Assembly (NCBI GenBank): GCA_047975545.1
Contig: JBKEDS010000008.1
Span: 156,577-220,576, forward strand
DNA length: 64,000 bases
Direction: 5' to 3'
DNA from: JBKEDS01 sp047975545
GTDB taxonomy: Bacteria > Bacteroidota > Bacteroidia > Flavobacteriales > Flavobacteriaceae
Positions 39,546 to 49,100 of the stretch are shown in pieces. The number at the start of each line of letters is the position of its first letter. Positions within the stretch are counted from its first letter, which is position 1. A program made the position numbers and the translations under genes. The notes under the pieces are model-generated. The model made no database searches, was not told where the DNA came from, and saw nothing but the letters and a program-made list of their open reading frames with translations.

Positions 39546-39630
39546 GGCTAATATTTATTTTTTAATGAAATGAAACTGTCTATTGATTACTTCGACCGTA
39601 CCTCTTCCGTGATGGCGTATTAATTACACT

Positions 39631-39759
39631 ACTGTTATGTCAACTCTGAAACTTCGTTCGGGGATCGCTTCGTCGTCGTGCCTCCTTCTCGCGATGACGT
39701 CATTGCGACGACAACGGAGGAAGCAATCTCTCCCGACAATTCCAAGTTGACATAACACT
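39631..39759. mobile_element. 129-bp MITE-like element, copy A
   Basis: The element is bounded by near-identical 13-bp inverted ends (consensus AGTGTTATGTCAA, at 39631-39643 and 39747-39759, one mismatch). It has an internal palindromic core around ATGACGTCATTGC. A second copy of exactly the same length lies at 44599-44727 in opposite orientation. The right end overlaps the stop codon (39758-39760, TAG) of the PL1 gene. It has no coding capacity, so movement in trans by a transposase elsewhere is the likely origin. I could not define target-site duplications. Confidence 0.75.
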
Positions 39760-42214
39760 ACCGTACCAACACGTTTATCGTTCTTACCATACTATCTCCA
39801 TCGGTATCCTTTACCGAAATATTGAAAGATGCCAAGCCTTTTTTTAAAGGTGAAAATTTTAAGTTACCGCCTTTTAATTCTACTTCACCATTAACAATTT
39901 CCGAAAAGTTATACTGTGGATTGTTTTCGTAGCCTTTGAAATAATCTTCAATATTTAGTTCTATTTTATCTTCGGAAGCCATAAAATAATGCGGTTGTGC
40001 CATCCAGTTTAGGTAATCTTCCAATTGGGTAAAACCGTCTTTATCGTGGTCGTTATTCGAATCGGAAAAATCGCCTGTTGAAGAATTTGGGTTTAAGCCA
40101 TGAAGCATTTCCCACCAATTAGGCAGTCCATCGTGGTCGGTATCCCAGGTATCGGGGCGCATTTCGCTTGCGTAATTTGGAAAACCGCCTGCGTCCAATT
40201 CGGTATCAATCATACCGGGCAAGCCGCTTTTGCTTCCTTTGTAGGTGTACGTTCCCTTTAAGGTTTCGTTGATAATACGCTTATCGTGATTATCTTGGCT
40301 TGGTTGCGTTGCGCCCACATCGGACAGTACGTTTTTGTATGCGCCAACGGCCGATTGCGTTTTTACAAACGATTCGAAAAACGGGGTGTCCACAAAGGTT
40401 TCGTAATCTACAATTTCGTTATTTGTGATTTTTGAAGTCCTGCCCACTTCCTGATTACTTTCGTTAAAATACCCCGGCATGATATTGCCCTTAAAAAAAT
40501 ACTGCTGCTTGCCCTTGCCCACGCCTTCATGCTGTGCCTTTAATGCGTAAAAAACCTCTGAAGCTGCTCCAGGTTTATAGTAATTATTTACAAAATTAAC
40601 CTGATTGGCACCGCCATCGGTTACCCGTTTGCCCCAATTGTACACGACGTTGTTTCGAATATCTACCTTACCGGAATAGTAGCCATCACCATTTAAACCA
40701 CCACCAATACTCCAGTTACGACCGTAATTGTGCGCTAATAAATTATGGTGAAAACTGCCAATATCGCCCCCTATGGTTGCTGCATAACCGTGCATTTTAC
40801 CATCGGCGTATTTGTCGTGTCCCGCTACGTTTAAGGCCTCGGAAATTAAAGTGCGTTGTAGCGTAATGTTGTGCGCACCCCGTGAACTAAACGACTCGTC
40901 AATGGTCCAGCTAATAGAGCAATGGTCTATTATACTGTTGTTGGCCCCGGTAAGCCCCATACCGTCGAACGTAGTACCCGAACCAATGCGTACCCTTAAA
41001 AACCGTACAATGCCCTCATTGCCTGTTAGGCCAACCGGCGCTCGGCTGATAGTTATTCCGACGCCCGGCGCGGTTTGTCCCGCTACCGTAATGTAAGGTT
41101 GCCCAATAACCAATCGTGATTTTAACTCGATATTGCCAGATACGGCAAACACTACGGTTCTTGGGCCAATATCTTGGGTTACGGCCTCACGAAGACTTCC
41201 CGGACCGGAATCGTTTAAATTGGTTACCGTTACCACTTTTCCACCACGGCCACCAATAGCAAAACGGCCGTAACCTTCGGCTTCGGGAAAAGCCAATTGT
41301 GCCGACTTAAACGCCCACACGTTGCCTTGGGTTATGGCTCCATTGGCATCTTCTTCATCTACACGCCAGTAATAGGTGTTCATACTGTATAAATTGCTTA
41401 CCTTAAAACTGTTCTCGGTTTGTTTGCCCTTGTATAAATTGCTTGATATATCGGCATTTTCTATGGCTGCCTTATCTTCACCAAAATATAAATGGTGTGT
41501 TTTGGTTCCTGTTGGCGATTGCCATTTTAAATCCAACGTTTCGTTAACCATCACATGTTCGTTGGCATTTTCGGGCTGTGGCGTGTGGGCTTGTTTTTTC
41601 AAATCGGGCGTATCAATTTCAAAACCGTTAATAACAAATCCTGAAACATCAAAGCCTTTTTCACCTTCAAAACGAACAATAACATCTTGATTTTTTTCGG
41701 CTTTAAAGGTTATATAAGCCGTAGCGGCATCGATTTTTGCAAATGCCCTATTGCTTTGCTCAATGGTTTCAACCAGTTTGTTATTCACATAAATTTTTAT
41801 TGGCGTTACCGATTTATCGCCTATTTTATCGAAAGTATTATGAAAGGTTAACAGCGCATGTTCTCCCGGCTTTAAACCGCTAATGCGCATTTCTAAATCA
41901 TCTTCGGTTACCAAACCATCACTTACCAATTGGGCATAATGTGGGGCGCTCATACCTATTTTTACCCAATTGGATTTAAAGTTCCCTTTTAACTTTACGG
42001 TTATTTCCCCGAACGTATTTTCGGTTTCGGTGGCTTCGTTAATAACCCACGATTGGTATAGCGGGTCGTGCACTTCGGCCGGACGCCTACCGGAAAAATC
42101 GAAATCGACTTTTACGGTTTGCTTTTCGGCTTTGGCATTATCCCGGCATTGTACGTTTAGCAATGTAATTGCAGATAGCAGGCAAACTCTAAAAATATGT
42201 TTTAGCAGCTTCAT
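39758..42214 (-). CDS. Multimodular PL1 lyase (CBM-like, fibronectin-like, PL1, EF-hand-like, Ig-like), lipoprotein
   Basis: The 818-residue lipoprotein (AITLLNVQCRDN) is much longer than the other two PL1s here. Residues about 30-205 are a beta-sandwich carbohydrate-binding-like module (DFSGRRPAEVHDPLYQSW). About 215-305 is fibronectin-III-like (LKWQSPTGTKTHHLYFG, NTYYWRVDEEDANG). About 308-650 is the PL1 helix (FAIGGRGGKVVTVTNLNDSG, PYITVAGQTAPGVG, DHCSISWTIDES, YGRNWSIGGG). About 680-730 has acidic calcium-binding-like repeats (DTDHDGLPNWWEMLHGL), and the last 80 residues are Ig-like. In place of the usual RNPS the sequence reads GRNWS. The ATG follows the DUF5703 stop directly. The stop codon TAG uses bases of the 129-bp element, so the C-terminus may have been set by that insertion. 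Confidence 0.88.
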   Translation of the reverse strand: MKLLKHIFRVCLLSAITLLNVQCRDNAKAEKQTVKVDFDFSGRRPAEVHDPLYQSWVINEATETENTFGEITVKLKGNFKSNWVKIGMSAPHYAQLVSDGLVTEDDLEMRISGLKPGEHALLTFHNTFDKIGDKSVTPIKIYVNNKLVETIEQSNRAFAKIDAATAYITFKAEKNQDVIVRFEGEKGFDVSGFVINGFEIDTPDLKKQAHTPQPENANEHVMVNETLDLKWQSPTGTKTHHLYFGEDKAAIENADISSNLYKGKQTENSFKVSNLYSMNTYYWRVDEEDANGAITQGNVWAFKSAQLAFPEAEGYGRFAIGGRGGKVVTVTNLNDSGPGSLREAVTQDIGPRTVVFAVSGNIELKSRLVIGQPYITVAGQTAPGVGITISRAPVGLTGNEGIVRFLRVRIGSGTTFDGMGLTGANNSIIDHCSISWTIDESFSSRGAHNITLQRTLISEALNVAGHDKYADGKMHGYAATIGGDIGSFHHNLLAHNYGRNWSIGGGLNGDGYYSGKVDIRNNVVYNWGKRVTDGGANQVNFVNNYYKPGAASEVFYALKAQHEGVGKGKQQYFFKGNIMPGYFNESNQEVGRTSKITNNEIVDYETFVDTPFFESFVKTQSAVGAYKNVLSDVGATQPSQDNHDKRIINETLKGTYTYKGSKSGLPGMIDTELDAGGFPNYASEMRPDTWDTDHDGLPNWWEMLHGLNPNSSTGDFSDSNNDHDKDGFTQLEDYLNWMAQPHYFMASEDKIELNIEDYFKGYENNPQYNFSEIVNGEVELKGGNLKFSPLKKGLASFNISVKDTDGDSMVRTINVLVR

Positions 42215-44539
42215 TTATTCTAAGTTTATTTTTTCGTTTAATGTGAAGTTTAATAGATTTTCAATGTCCTTATGCCTGTTTTCGGGCGTTACGCTTATAA
42301 TTTCAACCTTACCATTTTCAAGTTTTGCCTCAACGGTAGTGTTTTGCTTGGCATGTAGTTTAAAGTGAACGTTCCAACTTTTTGGCCATGCGGGAAACAG
42401 ATAAATTTTTCCATCGACTTCCTGCATGAGCATTTCCTGCATACCTATCATGCCCGAACCGCCCCAATTGTGGTCGGGCACCCAATCGAAACCCGGCCCC
42501 CAAAAGGCGGGAAACCGCCGTTCGGCATTTGCCATTTTAAGCAAGGTGTATTTTGCTGCTTCATTGGCAAGTCCTAATCGGGCCGCCATGATGTTATCTT
42601 GTTTCCACCCAACGTGGCTTCTAAATTTCAATAAATCGCCATCGAGAAAATAAGTGTTTTGGGCTACTTGCAACTCGGGCTTTGCCAAACCGTAAAGTTC
42701 CCAAGGATAAACGGGATAAAGCGAAGCGGCTTCAACATTATTAATGCGCTCCCACGATTTTGCGGGCGATAACACTTTTTTATTATCTATTATTCTGAAA
42801 TTTAAAGGCGGAATTCGGGTTTGAAAGGCTTTTAAATATTCAACTTCTTCTTTCGTTAAATCTTCCGAAGATAGCTTTAACAGCTTTTCACTAATTACCC
42901 GTAATGCCGAAATGGTACTATTGGCGTTATAGGCCATTTTATAGGTTTCTACCGCCGAACCAGGATACAATACCAAATGCCCGTTAGCATCCAAAGCTTT
43001 TCGACCTCGTTTTTTGGATAGATACTGATAATGCTCATCGAAAAAACGCAGGCAACTTAAAATAAAACCGTTGTATTTTTTAATGTCGGCGTTGGTGTAT
43101 TCGTTTTGTTCCAACATCATCTTGCAGAACTCGAAAACGGTATCCCACTGGTATTCCAACCAGGCGTTGTATTGCATGCCGGGGTCGTAATCGGTTGGGC
43201 GTTTCCAATCGTACTCGGCAGGGTTTGGCAAGCCGAAATTTTCCAGTTGTTCGGTAAATGCGGCGCCATTATGCCCCCAATACACTTGGCTACGCAGTTC
43301 GGCGTTTTTTTGAAGGGTTAAATAATAATCCAACTGCGAGGGCAACATATCGAAATCGCCGCTTTTAAACATCGGAAAATACACCAAGCGCTGGTTTTGC
43401 TGGGTCATGGTGCCACCGCCCCAATTACGAAAATCGGGTGTAAACGCATGGTCGTCCTTAGTATAAACGGGGTCGACCGTAAACAATCCGCCATTAAATT
43501 TTGTGGGGTATTTGCCGTAGGCATTACAACCCAACATATACCGAAACAATTGGTAGTTTTGTCCTATTTGGTTAACGGAATCGTTTGCCGATTTGGTGTA
43601 AATAAAACTGCGCTGCCAAAAGTTATGCCACCATATTTTTGTTTCTTTTTGCTTGGGTTTGTAAGAAGAAACCAAATTTTGCAAACCTTGTTCCCAAACC
43701 GAAACCGCTTCGTTTTGTGCCGCGTGCAAATACAAAGCCACTTGATGGGTTTTACTTGGTTTTTTACTTTGCAAACTAAAGCCCTTAAAATCGGTGTCTT
43801 GGTAAACGCCTTGATATGTTCCAGCAAACAGCATGTTTTTGCCTTTCAGTATTCCGCCAAAAGTTAGGTGCTTTAAGGGATTCATCATTTCATGTTTTAC
43901 CGACTCCATTTGCTGTTGATTTACGGCAACATCAAACACGGTATGCGCTCGGTTTTTGTGGTAAAATTTCACACCGCCATCCTTAAAAGCAATGGAATCT
44001 TGATATGTAATAATTTCGCCCTGTGGCGCCCATTTATACGAATTGGCATTATTGGCACGGCCTTCAACCTTTCGGTTTTTGTAGCGCCAGCTTTCGTAAG
44101 AGGCTTTTAGGGTTACTGGCGTTTTACTGTTTACCTCGGCATGGATTACAGGCCTAAACACATCGACCCAAAGTGTTATTTCGGTATCGTTTTGATTAAT
44201 TGTAATGCAGCCATCGTTTAACACCAATTCCTGTTTAAAATCGTCTTCACCATTAAACGGATTGGGCTGTAAATCGAGTTTTACACGCCCAAGTTTTAGT
44301 AAGGTGTTATGTTCGTCGAACGTACCGCTTTTTGAAAAGTAGAAATATAAACTGCCGTTTTCAACCCAAACATTTACACCAACATCGCCACCGCCCAAAG
44401 GCATGGATTCCGATGCGTTTTTGCTTTGCGAAGTCCAAACCTGATTGTAATTTTTAAGCGTAGGAATTTGGGCTTTTGCTGAAAGTACAATCAGGAAAAC
44501 CAAGGGTAGTAAATAGTATTTTTTGAATGTTGGGTTCAC
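42215..44539 (-). CDS. DUF5703-domain (GH95-related) helical-barrel glycosidase-like protein
   Basis: The 774-residue protein has a signal peptide (YLLPLVFLIVLSAKAQ). The N-terminal beta domain is of GH95/DUF5703 type (SESMPLGGGDVGVNVWVENG, YFSKSGTFDEHNTLLKLG). A long (alpha/alpha)6-like region follows (WHNFWQRSFIY, GGLFTVDP, GGGTMTQQNQRLVYFPMF, WGHNGAAFTEQ, PGSAVETYKMAYNANSTISAL). It ends with a small beta domain. The start is GTG at 44537-44539. An in-frame TAA lies immediately upstream and no earlier ATG exists, so GTG is forced. The family has no activity that I know of, and a sugar hydrolase is the obvious inference. Its stop abuts the PL1 start codon with no gap. The upstream gap carries two repeats. 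Confidence 0.7.
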   Translation of the reverse strand: MNPTFKKYYLLPLVFLIVLSAKAQIPTLKNYNQVWTSQSKNASESMPLGGGDVGVNVWVENGSLYFYFSKSGTFDEHNTLLKLGRVKLDLQPNPFNGEDDFKQELVLNDGCITINQNDTEITLWVDVFRPVIHAEVNSKTPVTLKASYESWRYKNRKVEGRANNANSYKWAPQGEIITYQDSIAFKDGGVKFYHKNRAHTVFDVAVNQQQMESVKHEMMNPLKHLTFGGILKGKNMLFAGTYQGVYQDTDFKGFSLQSKKPSKTHQVALYLHAAQNEAVSVWEQGLQNLVSSYKPKQKETKIWWHNFWQRSFIYTKSANDSVNQIGQNYQLFRYMLGCNAYGKYPTKFNGGLFTVDPVYTKDDHAFTPDFRNWGGGTMTQQNQRLVYFPMFKSGDFDMLPSQLDYYLTLQKNAELRSQVYWGHNGAAFTEQLENFGLPNPAEYDWKRPTDYDPGMQYNAWLEYQWDTVFEFCKMMLEQNEYTNADIKKYNGFILSCLRFFDEHYQYLSKKRGRKALDANGHLVLYPGSAVETYKMAYNANSTISALRVISEKLLKLSSEDLTKEEVEYLKAFQTRIPPLNFRIIDNKKVLSPAKSWERINNVEAASLYPVYPWELYGLAKPELQVAQNTYFLDGDLLKFRSHVGWKQDNIMAARLGLANEAAKYTLLKMANAERRFPAFWGPGFDWVPDHNWGGSGMIGMQEMLMQEVDGKIYLFPAWPKSWNVHFKLHAKQNTTVEAKLENGKVEIISVTPENRHKDIENLLNFTLNEKINLE

Positions 44540-44568
44540 TTATATTTATTTTTAAACGTCCTTTACTT

Positions 44569-44590
44569 GGGCTTCGACAAGCTCAGCCCC
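44569..44590. repeat. Short inverted repeat (GCTTCGACAAGCTCAG type)
   Basis: The 22 bases have complementary ends GGGCT and AGCCC and an inner GCTTCGACAAGC hairpin. The wording is a common intergenic REP-like sequence in many bacteria. It lies upstream of the DUF5703 start (44539) and 8 bp from the 129-bp element. Confidence 0.5.
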
Positions 44591-44598
44591 CATGCTAT

Positions 44599-44727
44599 AG
44601 TGTTATATCAAATTAAAATTGACGGGAGGATTGCTTCCTCCGTTGTCGTCGCAATGACGTCATTGCGAGAAGGAGGTACGACGACGAAGCAATCTCTAAT
44701 ATTAAATTTCAGAGTTGACATAACACT
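44599..44727. mobile_element. 129-bp MITE-like element, copy B
   Basis: The inverted ends AGTGTTATATCAA (44599-44611) and TTGACATAACACT (44715-44727) match those of copy A. The reverse complement aligns with copy A over its full 129 bp. It is nearly identical in the middle 55 bases (CTCCTTCTCGC, GACGTCATTGCGACG, ACAACGGAGGAAGC), with a diverged AT-rich stretch inside each end. It occupies most of the 213-bp gap between the SASA esterase stop and the DUF5703 start. It encodes no protein. Confidence 0.77.
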
Positions 44728-44752
44728 GGTCATTATTCAATTTAGCAGCACT

Positions 44753-46180
44753 TTACCAATTATCCGTTCTAAATGAGGACATAGGCAAACCGCCCGTGCT
44801 GAAAATTTCGGCTTTGGTAAAATCCTTAAACAAATAACGAACGGCAACGGGAGTTTCAACCTGCGGCGACGACAACACGACCGATTTTCGCCGTAGTACC
44901 GCCTGTGCCGGATAAAACACTTTGTTTTTGCCCGCAATTTCGAAACCAAGCACGTCTTTATCGTAAGCCGTTATGCCGTTTGGCACATTGCTAAACGCCA
45001 CCGTTACGGTACTGCCTTTAATTTCCATAGCATTAAATTCGGGGCTTTCGTATTCAAAACCTTCAAGTCCGTAGGTTTTTGCCAAGGCAAAAAACGCCAA
45101 TCGGTTACCGCCTTTTTCTTTATCGGCCGGATGGATGTTGCCAAATTCGCCCACATCCATTAAAACCGCCATACCGGAATTATTAATGGTTTTTGAAGCC
45201 TTTAACTGTGCTTCCCTTAGGTACGCCGAATTGTATTTTTCTTTTTTATCGTTAGGGTGAAAACGGGCATAATCGAATGGGGCAATTTGAACGAAATAAA
45301 ACGGAAACTCGCCTTGCCCCCACAGCTCCCGCCATGAGCTTACCATTTTTTTAAACAAATTGGCATACTGAAACGGACGTTCGTAATTCGATTCGCCTTG
45401 GTACCAAATTGCACCTTTTATACCGTAACCAATTACGGGCGACAACATGCCGTTAAACAAGGTTGTTGGTACACGATTGGGGTTGCTTTTTAAATCGGAT
45501 TCGGTTTTGGGGCGTTTTAATTCTAAATCGAAATCCTTCAACATTTGTTCGTTCATCCAAGCCTCGATGTTAGAGCCGCCATACGACACCACGATTAGCC
45601 CAACTGGTACTTGTAAGGTTTCTTGTAGCAACGCACCAAAATACCAAGCTGTGGCGCTAAAATTGCTTGCGGTTTTGGGCGAAGCAATTTCCCAAGCGCC
45701 TTCAAAATCGGTTTTGGGCTGTAAAACCGTAGCTCTTGGCACGGTTATAAACCGAATGTTTTTATTATTGGAACGCACAATAGCTTCGTTGCCGCCTTTT
45801 ACGGGTTGTCCCGAAAAGCCTTTTAAGGGCATTTCCATATTGGATTGTCCAGAGCATAACCATACCTCGCCAATTAGCACATTTTTAATAGTTTTGGTTT
45901 CATTGCCATTTGACACCGAAATAATATAAGGCCCGCCGGCTTTTGGGGTTTGCAACGTGGTTTTCCATTGCCCGAGTTTATCGGCTGTAACCTGATAGGT
46001 TTTTGAATTCCATGATGTACTAATGGTTATGTTTTCATTGTTATTGGCCCAACCCCAAATAGGGGCTTCCATTTGCTGTTGCAACAACATATTGTCGGTA
46101 AACAATGCTGGCAGTTTTATTTCGGCGTGTATAATTAATACACTAAAAACACATAAAATAGTAGTTACCAATGCTTTCAT
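44753..46180 (-). CDS. SGNH/SASA-family carbohydrate O-acetylesterase (sialate O-acetylesterase-like)
   Basis: The 475-residue protein has a signal peptide (VTTILCVFSVLIIHAEI). It begins with a beta domain (LFTDNMLLQQQMEAPIWGWA, GQWKTTL). The SASA catalytic block follows with GQSNMEMPL (nucleophile Ser), the Gly/Asn blocks VSYGGSNIEAWM and AIWYQGESNYE, and the terminal GNIHPADKEKGGNRLA, which supplies the catalytic His. The family removes acetyl groups from sugars. RG-II is acetylated on aceric acid and methyl-fucose, so deacetylation before glycosidase action is a sensible but unproven role. The start overlaps the GH106 stop by ATGA at 46177-46180, indicating translational coupling. Confidence 0.87.
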   Translation of the reverse strand: MKALVTTILCVFSVLIIHAEIKLPALFTDNMLLQQQMEAPIWGWANNNENITISTSWNSKTYQVTADKLGQWKTTLQTPKAGGPYIISVSNGNETKTIKNVLIGEVWLCSGQSNMEMPLKGFSGQPVKGGNEAIVRSNNKNIRFITVPRATVLQPKTDFEGAWEIASPKTASNFSATAWYFGALLQETLQVPVGLIVVSYGGSNIEAWMNEQMLKDFDLELKRPKTESDLKSNPNRVPTTLFNGMLSPVIGYGIKGAIWYQGESNYERPFQYANLFKKMVSSWRELWGQGEFPFYFVQIAPFDYARFHPNDKKEKYNSAYLREAQLKASKTINNSGMAVLMDVGEFGNIHPADKEKGGNRLAFFALAKTYGLEGFEYESPEFNAMEIKGSTVTVAFSNVPNGITAYDKDVLGFEIAGKNKVFYPAQAVLRRKSVVLSSPQVETPVAVRYLFKDFTKAEIFSTGGLPMSSFRTDNW

Positions 46181-49100
46181 TTTATTTCTTTTTTAATTTG
46201 AATATCCCCCAACAATCCCGATTTTACCATCATGGTATTGTCCAATCGGTAAGGAGCAGTTGTCCACGTTAAGCGGTTTTCTTTTGGCAGTTTTTCGTCG
46301 CCAATTAATCGGTTTGCCCACGTGTTGGTTACTTTTATTTCTAAATCATTATACCCTTCTTTTATAGCTTCAGAAATGTTTATATTGTACGGAGGTGTCC
46401 ACACCACACCACAGTTTTTTCCGTTTAAAATAACTTCGACAATGCAGTTTACTTCTTCAAACTCTAAAAACAAATCGGCTGTGTTTTTCGAGTCCCAATT
46501 GAAGGTTTTAGTATAGCTTGCCGTTCCCGAATAGTATTTAATACTATCGTTTGTTGCTGTTGTCCAATCGAATAATTTATTAATTTGAATAGGTCTTGAA
46601 GGTCCATGATAATCTTTATTAAACTGAAGTGTCCAATTTTCGCCCAAGGTTTTAACATTTTTAAAAGTTGGCCAATTTAGCTTTCCGTTTGAAGTTTTAT
46701 TAGATGTTTTTTCCTTAAAAACAACAAAATACGCTTCGTTGGGCTGAAATTGAAGCGGAACGATGGTTCGCCCGTTTTCAACTTTCCAATGTTCTAAAGT
46801 TTTTGTTTTGTTTGAAACGGGATGGTACAAAATTGGCTGCTTGCCCGAAATGCGAAACGACACTTCCAGTTGGCGCTTTTCGTCTTTTTGGTTCGATAAG
46901 AAATAAATGGTTTCGTTGTTGGTTTGCCGTTGTGTCCACGCCAATGTACCGGCTTCACTTTTTTCAACCATTATATTAGGTATTATGCCTAATTCTGAAA
47001 AATCTTGCCCTAAATATGGTAGTTTTATTATTTTCCCTTTGCCGAGTGTCCATTGCTTTTGCCCGTTGCCCGACCAAATTTCATCTACAACCTTTTGCCA
47101 TTGGGTTTTATCGGTATTAAAATTGGCTATGGCATTTGGTTTTTCGCCTACAAAAATGGTGGCACCCGCTTTTGCCAAATCCGATATTTTTTTGGCAACT
47201 GCAAGCGACATGATGTTACTTGGCATCATTTTTCGATTATCGGGGAACACCAAAAACTGGTAGGTTAGGGCATTTTTAAACACGATTTTGCCATTTTTCA
47301 CTTCGGTGCCTAACAACACATCGCTATTAAACGAATCGTATTTATAACCGTTTAGGGCATTGACCCACTGCGATAAATCGGTACTATTTTTGGTGTATTT
47401 TACTTCTTTTGGCATGTTTGCCGATGGTTGCCCTTCGTTTTTCAACCTAACCGCTTCCGAAGTTACACGCTCTGCCCCAAATACATTGGGCATAAACGGT
47501 AACAAACGGTCGGGCAATATCGAACGTGAAGGAATATCCTCGCCCGTAAACACCGCAAAATCGATAACGGGCTGTCCTTTTTGAAGTTGAAACTGCACAT
47601 TTTTACAATACTCGAAAAATGCGCTTCCGGATTTCCACCAGGTTTGGTCGCGCTGGAAAAACGTACCAATGGGGTCTAAGGTCATACCGGGTTTCCTATC
47701 CAACCACGGATTGTGCATAAACACGTGGTAAAAAAAGCGGTTAATGCCCAAAGCGTAATTTCTGTCGACCATGGTTTTTAAATTTCCAGGATGCTCGTCC
47801 CAGTCCATCCGGAGTTGGGTAAAGGCTTCGGCCTGAATAATATCCCGACCGTAAATATGCCCGCCCGAAATGGCATCGAGCATATCGTTGGGCTTGTCGT
47901 GCGTGGGACTCCTGAACCAAAACTCGCCACTTGGATAATCTACGTATTTGAAGTGCAGCAAGCCATCGCTAACCATAGTTGGTGCCACGTTTTCGGTACT
48001 AAATTTTACATCTGTTTTTTGGGCTTCCGCTTTTAAGGTGCCAAAAAAATTATCGGTCGTTAATTCGGTTATGGTTTTCCTAACATCGTAGAGAATTTGT
48101 TCCGATTTTTCAATATTATCCAACGGAATGCCCGCCATAACGGGTAAATAATCTACAACATCATAGCCACGGCGTTTTTTAAATTCGGTTTGAAATACGG
48201 GCGACCAGTTTTGGCTACCACATTCCCAACTGTCCATATGAAGAATTTCCACTACTTTTAATGCCAGATCTTCACCTGCGGTACGGCGCATTTCGCCATA
48301 CCAATGATCTAATTGAAAACGCACGGCTTCGGCATTAAACTTATCGACCTCCAAACCACGGCCACCGCCCGCCGTTGCATTTTCATGCCCCGTAGAGGTA
48401 TGCCCAAAACGCAGGATGCGCCACAAGCCGTTTGGGGCGTTCCAATTTAAAATGCCGTTTTCGTTTACAAACTCGGAAACGTTTAGCATTGTTTTAGTAT
48501 TTACACAATCGGAAATTGGGATTTGGGCTTCGGTATTTCGGGAGCTTAACCGCCAAACGGCTCCTGATTTTCCTTGGTAATTATCAATTAAAGGTGCTTC
48601 GGAAAGGATTATTTTGGTGAGTTTTAAGGGCGCATTCCACTTGGCCATATCAATATCTTCCGCTCCGGGCTCGGAGCCTTCGGGGTTGTACACAAATCGG
48701 AAAAACTTAGCTTCCACCGAAAGGCTGTGCGTATAAAACACATCGGTGTCCTGCCAACCCGATCGCGGGGTTTCCAATCGGCCTAAGTTTTTAAAAATTT
48801 TGCCGTCGTTGCTTACTTCAACCATTAAACGATGGGCTTGATAATTGTTTCCCTTGGTTTCAATTTGAATGGACTTACAAGCAAAAGGGGTTTCAAATTC
48901 GTATTGAATATAGCCCGGTTCGTTTATTCGTAATTGGTTTTGTGCTTTGGACGCATTACTTAAAAAATTGGCATTTTCACCATTTGAAACGGTTATTTTC
49001 GGTTGAATGTTTATCGATGTTTGAAAAACTTTTTCAACAGGAATAGCAAATGTGGCAATATCTTTGTAATAATCCTTATAGTGTTCGGGAATGGGCAATT

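Noticed and set aside
44599..44727. The 129-bp element as a small protein gene or insertion sequence
   Set aside because: Neither strand holds a coding frame of useful length or any transposase-like motif.
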